The notes below the pieces were generated by a model. It saw nothing but the letters and a program-made list of their open reading frames with translations, ran no database searches and was not told the origin of the DNA. DNA of 46,653 nt from Chloroflexota bacterium (GTDB lineage: Bacteria; Chloroflexota; Dehalococcoidia; Lucifugimonadales; Australimonadaceae): the NCBI GenBank assembly GCA_002719775.1, contig PBEP01000001.1, positions 1 to 46,653 of the forward strand. The letters are read 5' to 3'. Positions 18,394-28,414 of this stretch are shown here, in pieces. Both the position numbers and the translations under genes were made by a program. Positions within the stretch are counted from its first letter, which is position 1, and each line of letters opens with the position of its first letter.

Positions 18394-19205
18394 TTGTGGC
18401 CCATAGAAGCACGTACACCATTGATCATTGTTTTCATATTAATTGCAGACTGGCGAACCTCATTAATGTAATCCCCGCCACTCCCCGCATAAATGATAGA
18501 TCTAGACGCATTGAATATCCCGCCAAAACCTTGAGGGTTCAAAGAGGCTCTAACGGTACTTTCTAGATCACCTCCTTGGGCACCAAGTCCAGGTATGAGG
18601 ATTGGCATTTCAGGGCAAATAGCTCTAACTTCCGTGATTTCTTGAGGATGTGTAGCACCAACTACCAACCCTACATTGCCTTGGGCATTCCATTCTTTTG
18701 ATTTGAGAGCTACATGTTGGTAAACAGCTAGTCCATCCTTGGATATTAAGGACTGGAAGTCATTTGAACCTATATTCGAAGTTTTACACAATACGAAGAT
18801 GCCTTTTTCACCATAGCTAAGGAAAGGTTCTATTGAATCACTACCTTGGTATGGGTTTACAGTAACGGCATCAGCCTGAAAATATTCAAAGATAGCTTTT
18901 CCATATGCTCTTGAACTATTTCCGATATCGGAACGTTTTGCATCTAATATTACTGGCACATTGCGTACTTTTGCAGCATGTATAACATTTTCTAAAGCTT
19001 CTAACCCAATCTTTCCTTCTGCTTCAAAAAACGCAATGTTTGGTTTGAAAGCACAAACTAAATCAGATGTAGCTTCCACAATCGAGACTACAAAAGATGA
19101 CAGGTCTTGAATCGGTAAATTTGGACGCCAAGGATCAATCCCAATACAAAGCAGGGAATTATTGCGTTGTGCTGTGTCATCTATGTTATGAACAAATCGC
19201 GACAT
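18387..19205 (-). CDS. pyrF: Orotidine 5'-phosphate decarboxylase (type 2)
   Basis: LCIGIDPWRPNLP, FKPNIAFFEAEG, VPVILDAKRSDIGNSSRAYGKAIF, ADAVTVNPYQGSDSIEPFL. Confidence 0.93.
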   Translation of the reverse strand: MSRFVHNIDDTAQRNNSLLCIGIDPWRPNLPIQDLSSFVVSIVEATSDLVCAFKPNIAFFEAEGKIGLEALENVIHAAKVRNVPVILDAKRSDIGNSSRAYGKAIFEYFQADAVTVNPYQGSDSIEPFLSYGEKGIFVLCKTSNIGSNDFQSLISKDGLAVYQHVALKSKEWNAQGNVGLVVGATHPQEITEVRAICPEMPILIPGLGAQGGDLESTVRASLNPQGFGGIFNASRSIIYAGSGGDYINEVRQSAINMKTMINGVRASMGHNW

Positions 19206-19289
19206 AATATGAGTGTATCATTTTAAGAAACTAAAAGAAAAAAAATTACCTCTTTTAAGCTTAATGAAAGAAAGCATCTGTGGAATAAA

Positions 19290-19964
19290 ATGACATCCAA
19301 AAGGGCCTTGTTAAATGAAACTTTTCATAGACTGTTTCGCTTCTATGGTCCTCAAGGGTGGTGGCCAGCAGAGAACCAATTTGAAATGATGCTTGGCGCA
19401 GTACTTACCCAAAATACGACTTGGCAAAACGCAGAGAAAGCATTATCAAAGTTGCGTTCCACAGGACATTTGACGCTGCAGTCAGTTTTGGAACTGGAAG
19501 AATCCGACTTAGGTTCAATGATTCGATCAAGTGGGTTTTATAATAATAAAACAAAAACTCTCAAAGCCTTAGCACTATATTTCAAGAATATAGGTGGTAA
19601 TTTCAAAGATTTTAAAATAGAAGAAATGGGCGATTTGCGTCGTGATCTCTTATCTATTATTGGCATTGGAGAGGAGACTGCAGACGATATTATTTTGTAT
19701 GCTGCAAAATTACCTTCATTTGTAATAGATGCATACACAATCAGAATTCTCGAACGCTTGGGTATCACACCAAAATCGAAAAGATACCATGAATACAAAA
19801 AGTTAATGGAGGAGAATTTAGACACAGATGTAAAACTATGGAGTGAATACCATGCGCTATTAGATGTTCACGCTAAAGGCATTTGTACTAAAAATAATCC
19901 TCGGTGCGAAGCTTGTTGCCTTTTTGATATTTGCGAATTCTATAAACAACCACGATCTACTTAA
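19290..19964 (+). CDS. HhH-GPD DNA glycosylase, endonuclease III/MagIII-like, with [4Fe-4S] loop
   Basis: GPQGWWPAENQFEMMLGAVLTQNTTWQNAEKAL; IIGIGEETADDIILYAAKLPSFVIDAYTIRILERLG; C-x6-C-x2-C-x5-C (CTKNNPRCEACCLFDIC). The Nth catalytic Lys position (GVGRKTA) appears to be Glu (GIGEETA). Confidence 0.82.
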   Translation: MTSKRALLNETFHRLFRFYGPQGWWPAENQFEMMLGAVLTQNTTWQNAEKALSKLRSTGHLTLQSVLELEESDLGSMIRSSGFYNNKTKTLKALALYFKNIGGNFKDFKIEEMGDLRRDLLSIIGIGEETADDIILYAAKLPSFVIDAYTIRILERLGITPKSKRYHEYKKLMEENLDTDVKLWSEYHALLDVHAKGICTKNNPRCEACCLFDICEFYKQPRST

Positions 19965-21113
19965 TTATCTTTGAGGGATTGCTTTTGGTTCGACTACATT
20001 CATTGAATAAACATTTGGCAAATTGCGGTATACCTCATTATAGTCAAGACCATAGCCCACTATGAATTCGTCAGGTACCTCGAAACCAATGTAGCTTAGA
20101 TTTACATCTGAGACTCTGCGTGCGCGTTTATCAAACATTACACATACAGAAATACTAGAAGGATGCTTATCCTGAATATGCTGCATTATTGGGCGTAAAG
20201 TTAGCCCAGTATCCATAATACCTTCCACTAATATCACATTTCTTCCTTCAATATTTACTTCTATATCTCGGGTGATCTCTACTGATAACTTTTCTTCATT
20301 GCCGTACCTTGAAACACTCATAAAAGCTACTTCAATTTGCAGATCAATAGCGCGTACAAGATCTGATAGAAAAACAAATGATCCTCGCAGTACACCGATA
20401 AGCACTGGCGGCTCGCCAGAATAATCTTCGGTAATCTTTAGGGCGATTTCCGATACTCTCTTGCGAATTTGCAGTTCAGAAAATAATACAGACCCCAGTC
20501 CTTCCACCTCAGCATCAACCATAGGACCATAGCCATATTTGCCTAAAAGGCGAATATAATCTCTCCTATACAGCAACTGGATGTTGATTTCAGGGTAGAG
20601 CTCTTTTAATTGCCTGAGTTTTCTATTCTTTTGAGTTACTAAGCTTTGCTTCATTGTTGTTAATTCAAAATATTGATCTTGGTCAGGCAAATAAAAATCA
20701 GGAGAGTGCATCTCTACAACTCTATTGCCCTCCCATCTCAATGGAAAAGACCTGGGTTCATATAAGTACGGTATTTCGTAATAGTCCAATAATTTAGCAA
20801 ATTCTCTTTCACTAGGATGCATAAAAGAGACATCAGCAGTGTCTGAGGGGACTGCACCTTTTGTATTGATCATTCCTTCCAAATTTATAGGAATGCCTTT
20901 ACGCCTACCTCTTCTAAGGGGGCGGTAGGTTTTATTAAATCTACTGTTATGCTCATTGTCTTTCGGTTCCGACTTTGGGCTTGAGGGTTCGGAAGTATCT
21001 ATTGCTTCTTTGGGTGAAGAGGAATCTGAAGAGAAGTCAATTCGCCTCTCATTTGAAACTTCAGAATTCGTATCAAATTCTCCATCGCCATTTTTAATTA
21101 ATTTGGGCACCAT
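19965..21113 (-). CDS. Fusion protein: disordered/basic N-term + PD-(D/E)XK-like domain + hypoxanthine phosphoribosyltransferase-like domain
   Basis: N-terminal HPSEREFAKLLDYYEIPYLYEPRSFPLRW..HSPDFYLPDQDQYFELTTMKQSLVTQKNRKLRQLKELYPEINIQLLYRRDY; C-terminal GVLRGSFVFLSDLVRAI..ILVEGIMDTGLT..YIGFEVPDEFIVGYGLDYNEVYR. Confidence 0.8.
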   Translation of the reverse strand: MVPKLIKNGDGEFDTNSEVSNERRIDFSSDSSSPKEAIDTSEPSSPKSEPKDNEHNSRFNKTYRPLRRGRRKGIPINLEGMINTKGAVPSDTADVSFMHPSEREFAKLLDYYEIPYLYEPRSFPLRWEGNRVVEMHSPDFYLPDQDQYFELTTMKQSLVTQKNRKLRQLKELYPEINIQLLYRRDYIRLLGKYGYGPMVDAEVEGLGSVLFSELQIRKRVSEIALKITEDYSGEPPVLIGVLRGSFVFLSDLVRAIDLQIEVAFMSVSRYGNEEKLSVEITRDIEVNIEGRNVILVEGIMDTGLTLRPIMQHIQDKHPSSISVCVMFDKRARRVSDVNLSYIGFEVPDEFIVGYGLDYNEVYRNLPNVYSMNVVEPKAIPQR

Positions 21114-21145
21114 AACCTCACAATTCGACCTAGGAACTCATCATT

Positions 21146-24100
21146 TTAAAGACCGGTTACATATTCATTAACAGTTGCCACTTTTACATCATTACTCGAG
21201 GTGCTAACCGCTTCAATGGCTGCTTTAGCTGTATCCATTGAAGTGTAACAAGGAATTCTCCTCTCTGTAGCTGCTCTTCTAATAGCGAACCCGTCTTTAA
21301 GGGCTTCTGTAACTTCTTCGATAGTATTCACTACTCCAGATACAAGCCCTTCCTCTACAATGCTTACGGCATTAGGTGTAGGTTCACCTGCTTTGTTAAC
21401 TTTTTTGACTGGGATTCCCAACTGGGTAATCAATTTTGACGTACCTTCAGTTGCAAACAAAGTGTAACCAGCATTGGCCAGATCCTTAATCAAATACTTA
21501 GCATCATTTTTGTCTTTGTTGGCAATGGTTAGAAGCAAAGATCCTTTAGGTGGGAGCATGAAATCAGATGCTGCTAGAGCTTTAGACAAAGCACCAGTAA
21601 CTGTGACATCAATCCCCATTACTTCTCCTGTGGACTTCATCTCAGGTCCAAGGTAAGTGTCTACACCCACTAATTTAGACATAGAAAATACAGGAGCTTT
21701 GATTCCCACTAATGGTTTTTGATCCTGCAGGCCATTCTTGTAACCGAGTGCGTTTATTGAAGCACCCAACATTACCTGCGTAGCAAGCTTAACCATGGGC
21801 ACTGTGGTAATTTTAGAAATGAAAGGAATTGTTCTGCTAGCACGCGGATTTACTTCTATTACATAAATCTCACTTGAATCAGACCCTTGATCCATTATTA
21901 CATACTGAATATTCATTAGCCCGTTGATTTGCATAACCCTGCCTATACGCTCTGTATAATCTATGAGTTGCAATACTTCATCATTTGTTAAATTTATGGG
22001 TGGATATACAGCCATGGAATCGCCTGAATGGACTCCAGCTCGTTCAACATGCTCCATAATTCCAGGTATAAGGATGGAGGTACCGTCGGACACAGCATCT
22101 ACTTCTACTTCAATGCCTTTGAAATATTTATCTATAAGGATTGGATGATTAGGCGATGCAAGTAGTGCTGCAGACAAATATTCTGAAAGCTGATTTGCGC
22201 CATCAACTATTTCCATAGCCCTCCCTCCTAATACATAGGAAGGACGGACAAGGATTGGGTAGCCCAGAGTATCGGCTACATTCAATCCTTCTTCGACTGA
22301 AATTACCGTCGCACCGGGGGGTTGTGGGACACCTGCGCTTTCCATTAGTTCCCCGAACTTTTGACGGTCAGAAGCGGCATCTATGGTATCAGCAGAAGAT
22401 CCCAATAAAGGCAAACCTACACGATCAATAACCTGACTAAGGTTTATAGCGGTTTGACCACCAAACTGGACCATTGATATGGGACAATCCCCCGTGTCAT
22501 TGGCCGTCTCATTTAGCAGTACATCTCTAATGCTTTCTTCATCCAATGGTTCGAAATAAAGCCTGTCAGAAGTATCGAAATCAGTAGATACAGTTTCAGG
22601 ATTTGAGTTGATCATAATTGAACGATACCCTGATTCTTGAAGTGCCCATGCTGCATGGACAGAACAGTAATCAAACTCTATTCCTTGGCCTATTCGAATT
22701 GGGCCTGATCCAATCACCAGTGCTCTTTTACCTGTCAATGGAATAGCTTCATTTTCAACGTCGTAACAAGAATAAAAGTAAGGAGTTAGAGCTTCAAATT
22801 CTGCGGCACATGTATCAACCATTTTATAAGAAGGTTTTATGCCCAATTCCAACCGGAGATTTCTTACTTGATCTGCTATTTTGTCGCTGAGAGTAGCTAT
22901 GACTTCATCAGAAAAACCCAACTTCTTAGCTTCGAGTAGCAAATCCGGGGAGAGTTCTTTGGCCAACAAGGATTGCTCCATTCGGATGATCGCAGCAATT
23001 TTATCTAAAAACCAAGGATCGAAGAAACATAATTTAGCTAGAGCATTCGTGGGAACGCCTCTACGAACCGCGGTAACAATTGACCATATTCTTTCATCAC
23101 TTGCATGAAATGGTAATTCTTCTCCTTTGAGACCTTGCCATTCAGGGTTTTCCCATAACAAAGATTTCCCATTAATTTCAAGCGACCTTATAGCTTTTTG
23201 TAGTGCAGACTCAAAGTTTCGGTCTATAGCCATTACCTCGCCAGTCGCTTTCATTTGAGTTCCTAATTGTCGATGACCAAATGGAAACTTATCGAAAGGC
23301 CATCGAGGAATTTTCACTACGCAATAGTCTAAAGTAGGCTCAAAGGCAGCCTTCGTACGCTGAGTGACTGCGTTTGTGATTTGATCAAGGCGTTTACCAA
23401 TCGCAATTTTAGCTGCCACTCTTGCAATTGGATAACCAGTTGCTTTTGAAGCTAATGCTGAAGATCTACTCACCCTAGGATTTACCTCAATAACATAATA
23501 AGAAAGAGGTTCCGGATTTTGTCCAGGTAAAGCTTCCCCTATTAGGGGATGCGGCGAAAGTGCAAATTGAACGTTGCAGCCGCCTCTGATGTCTAGAGCT
23601 CGGATAATTCTCAAGCTTGCAGACCGAAGGGTTTGGTATTCTGGGTCTGATAAGGTCTGACTAGGCGCGACTACTATACTATCGCCAGTATGAACACCCA
23701 TGGGATCAAGGTTTTCCATATTGCAAATCGTAATGCAAGTATCTGCTGCATCACGCATCACTTCATACTCTATTTCCTTCCATCCCAATAATGATCTTTC
23801 TATCAGAATTTGGCCTATGGGGCTTGCAGAAATGCCTGATTGAGCAATTTCTTTCAGCTCGGTTTCATTATTAGCAAACCCTCCACCCGTACCCCCAAGT
23901 GTGTAAGCTGGCCTTATAGCTACAGGTAATCCAATCTGCCTTGCCGCTTCAATGGCACCCTCAAGAGTAGTTACAATTTGGCTGGGCGGTGTTGGCTCAC
24001 CAATAGAATCAAGTAATTCCCTAAATTTCGCTCTATCCTCAGCTTGGCGTATAGTTTCAATAGAAGTACCTAGTAGGGCAACTTCATAGCGTTCTAAAAT

Positions 24101-24415
24101 ACCCGCGTCAGAAAGCGCAACCGCCAAATTTAAACCGGTTTGGCCACCAAGAGTTGGCAACAGACCATCAGGGCGCTCAAGATCAATAATGCGCTCCAAA
24201 ACCTTAACCGTTAGCGGTTCAATATAAACACGGTCAGCTACATCAGAATCCGTCATTATGGTAGCCGGATTTGAGTTAACCAATACTGTGGTTATTCCCT
24301 CTTCTCTCAATGATTTACAAGCTTGAGTGCCGGCGTAATCAAATTCTGCTGCCTGACCTATAATTATTGGACCTGACCCTATTACAAGTACTTTTTGGGG
24401 GACTTTATTTTTCAA
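21146..24415 (-). CDS. carB: Carbamoyl-phosphate synthase large subunit
   Basis: KVLVIGSGPIIIGQAAEFDYAGTQACKSLREEGI; duplicated ATP-grasp halves; RALVIGSGPIRIGQGIEFDYCSVHAAWAL. Confidence 0.98.
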   Translation of the reverse strand: MKNKVPQKVLVIGSGPIIIGQAAEFDYAGTQACKSLREEGITTVLVNSNPATIMTDSDVADRVYIEPLTVKVLERIIDLERPDGLLPTLGGQTGLNLAVALSDAGILERYEVALLGTSIETIRQAEDRAKFRELLDSIGEPTPPSQIVTTLEGAIEAARQIGLPVAIRPAYTLGGTGGGFANNETELKEIAQSGISASPIGQILIERSLLGWKEIEYEVMRDAADTCITICNMENLDPMGVHTGDSIVVAPSQTLSDPEYQTLRSASLRIIRALDIRGGCNVQFALSPHPLIGEALPGQNPEPLSYYVIEVNPRVSRSSALASKATGYPIARVAAKIAIGKRLDQITNAVTQRTKAAFEPTLDYCVVKIPRWPFDKFPFGHRQLGTQMKATGEVMAIDRNFESALQKAIRSLEINGKSLLWENPEWQGLKGEELPFHASDERIWSIVTAVRRGVPTNALAKLCFFDPWFLDKIAAIIRMEQSLLAKELSPDLLLEAKKLGFSDEVIATLSDKIADQVRNLRLELGIKPSYKMVDTCAAEFEALTPYFYSCYDVENEAIPLTGKRALVIGSGPIRIGQGIEFDYCSVHAAWALQESGYRSIMINSNPETVSTDFDTSDRLYFEPLDEESIRDVLLNETANDTGDCPISMVQFGGQTAINLSQVIDRVGLPLLGSSADTIDAASDRQKFGELMESAGVPQPPGATVISVEEGLNVADTLGYPILVRPSYVLGGRAMEIVDGANQLSEYLSAALLASPNHPILIDKYFKGIEVEVDAVSDGTSILIPGIMEHVERAGVHSGDSMAVYPPINLTNDEVLQLIDYTERIGRVMQINGLMNIQYVIMDQGSDSSEIYVIEVNPRASRTIPFISKITTVPMVKLATQVMLGASINALGYKNGLQDQKPLVGIKAPVFSMSKLVGVDTYLGPEMKSTGEVMGIDVTVTGALSKALAASDFMLPPKGSLLLTIANKDKNDAKYLIKDLANAGYTLFATEGTSKLITQLGIPVKKVNKAGEPTPNAVSIVEEGLVSGVVNTIEEVTEALKDGFAIRRAATERRIPCYTSMDTAKAAIEAVSTSSNDVKVATVNEYVTGL

Positions 24416-24419
24416 TTTC

Positions 24420-25508
24420 CTAGTCTCTTTTTTTGATTACCATCTGAATAAATTCGTCAAAGATATAGCTATTGTCCAATGGCCCTGGTGACGCTTCAGA
24501 ATGATACTGAATAGTCAAAATAGGCTCACTTCTGTGCTTCAGACCCTCAATCGTGCCGTCGTTAAGATTCCTGTGAGATACATAAACCTCAGGAGGAAGG
24601 CCAGAATCAGCAACAGCGTATCCATGATTTTGCGCAGTGATATACACTTTTTTTGTTTCTAAGTCCTGTACCGGATGATTGCCTCCTCTATGGCCGAACT
24701 TAAGTTTGTAGGTTTCTGCGCCCAAGGCCCTAGCCACAATTTGATGTCCGAGGCAAATACCCAGAATAGGGAGTTTCCCTATGAGGTTTTTAGCTGTACT
24801 CACTGTTGATTCACAGTGAATGGGATCGCCAGGACCAGGAGAAAAAAGCACTCCATCAGGATTTGATTTCAATATATCGGAGGATGTAGATGTGAACGGA
24901 TAAACGTTGACACTACATCCTCTTTTGGCTAACTCATTTAGAATATTGAATTTTACGCCGCAGTCGATTACTGCAATTGATAATTCACCATCAGACCACT
25001 TGTAGGGTTGTTGTGTAGATACTTGCTCCACTAAATTTATAGAGCCGTATGATGGGAGTTTCTTTAAGCGAGAAACTGCCAACTTAGGATCTTCAGAAGT
25101 CACCATTCCCATCATTACCCCTTCAGAACGGATCCGCTTAGTAATGGCTCTGGTGTCTAAGCCAGCAATACCAGGTATTCCTTGGCTCACAAGATAATCG
25201 TTCAGCGTTAATTCAGAATCGTAGTGGCTTGGAAATTCTGAGTGCTCTTTAATTGCAAAAGCAGATACTTGGACTTTGGCCGATTCCACCGATTCTTTAT
25301 TAGTTCCATAATTGCCTTGTAGCGGGTACGTTGGAAGCAATATTTGGCCAGCGTAGGAAGGATCAGTTAACATTTCTTGATAACCAGTCATTGAAGTATT
25401 GAAAACTACCTCACCAAAAGCTTCAGATTGAGAACCAAATCCTTCACCTGAGAAAACCGTACCATCCGACAAGATTAAGTGTGCTTTATGCAAAAGAATT
25501 CCTAACAT
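24420..25508 (-). CDS. carA: Carbamoyl-phosphate synthase small subunit
   Basis: LILSDGTVFSGEGFG, VFNTSMTGYQEMLTDPSYAGQI, PILGICLGHQIVARALGA, FGHRGGNHPV, QYHSEASPGP. Confidence 0.97.
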   Translation of the reverse strand: MLGILLHKAHLILSDGTVFSGEGFGSQSEAFGEVVFNTSMTGYQEMLTDPSYAGQILLPTYPLQGNYGTNKESVESAKVQVSAFAIKEHSEFPSHYDSELTLNDYLVSQGIPGIAGLDTRAITKRIRSEGVMMGMVTSEDPKLAVSRLKKLPSYGSINLVEQVSTQQPYKWSDGELSIAVIDCGVKFNILNELAKRGCSVNVYPFTSTSSDILKSNPDGVLFSPGPGDPIHCESTVSTAKNLIGKLPILGICLGHQIVARALGAETYKLKFGHRGGNHPVQDLETKKVYITAQNHGYAVADSGLPPEVYVSHRNLNDGTIEGLKHRSEPILTIQYHSEASPGPLDNSYIFDEFIQMVIKKRD

Positions 25509-26886
25509 CTAGCATTTTATTTTCCGAATCAAAGACAATTCTACCTTTAGCAATTGTTAATTTAACTTTACCCTTTAGGACCTCACCGGCTAAGGGTGTG
25601 TTCTTACCTTTTGAAAGAAAATCATTTGGATTAACTTCCCACTGTAACTCTGGGTCGAATAGAACAACGTCAGCAATAGAACCGACCGATATATTGCCTA
25701 ATCCAAGGTTTGATAAACCTAAAACCTGAATTGGAGCCAGTGTTAATCGATGAATAAGTGTATGCAATTCAAGTTGACCAGAATGAACTAGGCTCATTAA
25801 GGAACCGAATGCAGTTTCAAGCACCGAAATTCCTACAGCAGCTTCATCAAATGGCTGTGCTTTATCAGAAAATGTATGAGGAGCATGGTCAGTGGCAATG
25901 CAATCAATAATACCTTCCCTAAGAGCAGAAACTAGCGCTTTTTGGTCTGCTATCGATCTCAACGGAGGACTGACTTTTGCCATCGGGTCATACGCTTTCA
26001 GGCTAAGAGGATGTGAGGGTTTGGATTCACCATGGATACCCATGACCCACTCTTCGCTCATTGTCAGATGATGCGGAGTAACCTCTGCAGTAACTTTAAT
26101 ACCCCTTAGTTTAGCTTGCCGTATTAAATCGATGGAGCCTTGTGAGCTGACATGAGCTGCGTGGAAATGACCTCCTGTTAGTTCAGCAAGAGCTATGTCT
26201 CGCGCAACAATAGCTTCTTCACCGGCAGATGGATAACCTAGTAGTCCTAACCTATCCGCTACCCAGCCCTCGTGCACACCCAATCCGTGAGTTAAGCTGT
26301 AATCCTCGCAGTGGTCGATTATAGGAAGTCCATAATTCCCCGAGAGTGAATTTAAAAGCTCCTTTGAGTAGGTAAGTGCCATTTGCATTAAATGTCCGGT
26401 TGCGACAGGAGAACCATCATCACTAAATGCAACTACTCCAGAATTAGCAAGTTCTTCCATTTCAGATAGCTCAATACCTTGTCGGCCTTTGCTTACTGCT
26501 CCAACTAATAAAGTACTTATTATTCCTGAATCCTGTGCTTTTTTATTGATAAACTCGGCGACCGGGGCATTATCGATTGCAGGTTCAGTATTTGGCATGC
26601 AAGTAATGGTAGTGAAGCCACCTTTTGCGGCAGCTTTTTGCCCGGACTCAATAGTTTCTTTGTCTTCCCTGCCTGGTTCACGAAGGTGTGTGTGAATATC
26701 AATAAATCCCGGGCAAGCTACCATTCCGTTTGCCTCAATGAGCATAGTGTCATCTGGGGGAGTGATATTCGCTTCGCAACTTAGAATTTTTCCATCAACG
26801 ATCAATATGTCTCCTTGTGAATCAAGTGAAGTTGATGGATTTATTACGCGAGCCCCTTTTATTAAAACTGGACGCAAGTTATTCAT
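25486..26886 (-). CDS. pyrC: Dihydroorotase
   Basis: CPGFIDIHTHLREPGREDKETIESGQKAAAKGGFTTITCMPNT, IIDHCEDYSL, HAAHVSS, ATDHAPHT. Confidence 0.97.
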   Translation of the reverse strand: MNNLRPVLIKGARVINPSTSLDSQGDILIVDGKILSCEANITPPDDTMLIEANGMVACPGFIDIHTHLREPGREDKETIESGQKAAAKGGFTTITCMPNTEPAIDNAPVAEFINKKAQDSGIISTLLVGAVSKGRQGIELSEMEELANSGVVAFSDDGSPVATGHLMQMALTYSKELLNSLSGNYGLPIIDHCEDYSLTHGLGVHEGWVADRLGLLGYPSAGEEAIVARDIALAELTGGHFHAAHVSSQGSIDLIRQAKLRGIKVTAEVTPHHLTMSEEWVMGIHGESKPSHPLSLKAYDPMAKVSPPLRSIADQKALVSALREGIIDCIATDHAPHTFSDKAQPFDEAAVGISVLETAFGSLMSLVHSGQLELHTLIHRLTLAPIQVLGLSNLGLGNISVGSIADVVLFDPELQWEVNPNDFLSKGKNTPLAGEVLKGKVKLTIAKGRIVFDSENKMLDVRNSFA

Positions 26887-27863
26887 ATTGCTAGCTCCTC
26901 TGTACTTTCAGAATTGAAAGTCAAAAGCTGATAAAGCAGAGCCATCCTTAAAGCTACACCATTGGTTACTTGTTCGTTTATTGCAGCAACTTCGCTATGC
27001 GCTAGGCTAGAAGAAATTTCAATCCCCTCATTAAGCGGGCCAGGGTGCATAATAATCGCAGAATTGTTTGCAGAAACCATTCGATTTTCAGTAACTTGCC
27101 ACCTTCTGGTGTACTCTCTAATACTAGGGAGCATTCCTGAGGCTTGTCGTTCAGTTTGTAGTCTCAATGCCATTACGACATCTGTGCCTTGGATTGCCAC
27201 ATCTAGATTAGGTTGATAGGTAATGGGTGAATCTTTATCGTTACTTTGTAGCCATAATGGAACTAAAGTGGGTGGGCCAGAAATTATGATTTCAGCACCA
27301 GCTGCCTGCAGCCCATGTATGTTGGAACGCGCTACACGACTGTGAAGTACGTCTCCCACAATTAAAACCTTCTTATCGTTTAGCGATCCAATTTTTTCAT
27401 AAATGGTCATCAAATCTAATAACCCCTGAGTCGGATGCGCATGGCGACCATCTCCAGCATTAACCACACTTGTATGATCCAAGTGGCGAGCAACAAAATA
27501 GGGAGCACCAGAAAGAGGATGTCTAATAATAATTAAATCTGCACGCATTGCTTGGAGTGTTAGTGCGGTATTTAGCAAACTTTCACCCTTTTCTGCACTA
27601 GAGCCTGAACCTGAAATATTTATGACATCAGCACTCAAAAGCTTTCCTGCTTCTTCAAAAGAAACTCGGGTTCTGGTAGAAGCCTCAAGGAAAAGTGTCA
27701 AAATAACCTTACCTCTAAGTGAAGGCACCTTCTTAATGTCTCTATTGAGGACTTCCTTCATAACAGTTGCGCTATGAAGCAGGTTGTCGATTTCTGATTT
27801 GGAAAAATCGTCTAAATCGAGAACATGTTTCCTGTTAGGAGTAATTTTCTGATTGGAACTCAA
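26883..27863 (-). CDS. pyrB: Aspartate carbamoyltransferase catalytic subunit
   Basis: LFLEASTRTRVSFEEAGKLLSAD, VNAGDGRHAHPTQGLLDLMTI, HPGPLNEGIEISS. Confidence 0.97.
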   Translation of the reverse strand: MSSNQKITPNRKHVLDLDDFSKSEIDNLLHSATVMKEVLNRDIKKVPSLRGKVILTLFLEASTRTRVSFEEAGKLLSADVINISGSGSSAEKGESLLNTALTLQAMRADLIIIRHPLSGAPYFVARHLDHTSVVNAGDGRHAHPTQGLLDLMTIYEKIGSLNDKKVLIVGDVLHSRVARSNIHGLQAAGAEIIISGPPTLVPLWLQSNDKDSPITYQPNLDVAIQGTDVVMALRLQTERQASGMLPSIREYTRRWQVTENRMVSANNSAIIMHPGPLNEGIEISSSLAHSEVAAINEQVTNGVALRMALLYQLLTFNSESTEELAI

Positions 27864-28414
27864 GAGTTAATTCTTCTTTCAGAAATTGGGACTACGGCAA
27901 CTTCGTCCTTGCCATCGATTTCGCTGACTCGAACCTCGACAATTTCTTGAGTAGATGTTGGTACGTTCTTCCCTACATAGTCTGCCCGAATGGGTAACTC
28001 TCTATGCCCACGATCTATTAGTACGGCAAGTTGAACTGAATTTGGTCTCCCATGGTCGACTAATGCATCTAAGGCTGATCTTATACTTCTACCTGTGAAA
28101 AGCACATCGTCAACCAAAATTATCTTTTTGGAATCAATAGATGCGGGCATAGTTGTAGGTCTTACCAAAGGCTGTGGGCGGCTGGTTAGATCATCGCGAT
28201 AAAGATTGATATCCAAGGAACCTATTAAAATTTCTGATGATTCCAAGTCAGCAATGCAAGATGCTAATCTAGCTGCTAAAGGTACACCTCGCCTATGCAG
28301 GCCTACCAGCATTAAATTTTCTGCACCCTGATAATGCTCAACAATTTCATGACTCATTCGTAATAGCGCTCGCCGCATATCACTTGAGTTCAATAACAAC
28401 CGTTCGTTAGCCAA
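27860..28414 (-). CDS. pyrR: Bifunctional pyr operon regulator / uracil phosphoribosyltransferase
   Basis: DMRRALLRMSHEIVEHYQG, LVGLHRRGVPLAARLA, KIILVDDVLFTGRSIRSALDALVDHGRP, LPIRADYVGKNVPTS. The ORF track starts at 28432, but that TTG lies in the terminator loop; TTG at 28414 is more plausible. Confidence 0.93.
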   Translation of the reverse strand: MANERLLLNSSDMRRALLRMSHEIVEHYQGAENLMLVGLHRRGVPLAARLASCIADLESSEILIGSLDINLYRDDLTSRPQPLVRPTTMPASIDSKKIILVDDVLFTGRSIRSALDALVDHGRPNSVQLAVLIDRGHRELPIRADYVGKNVPTSTQEIVEVRVSEIDGKDEVAVVPISERRINS

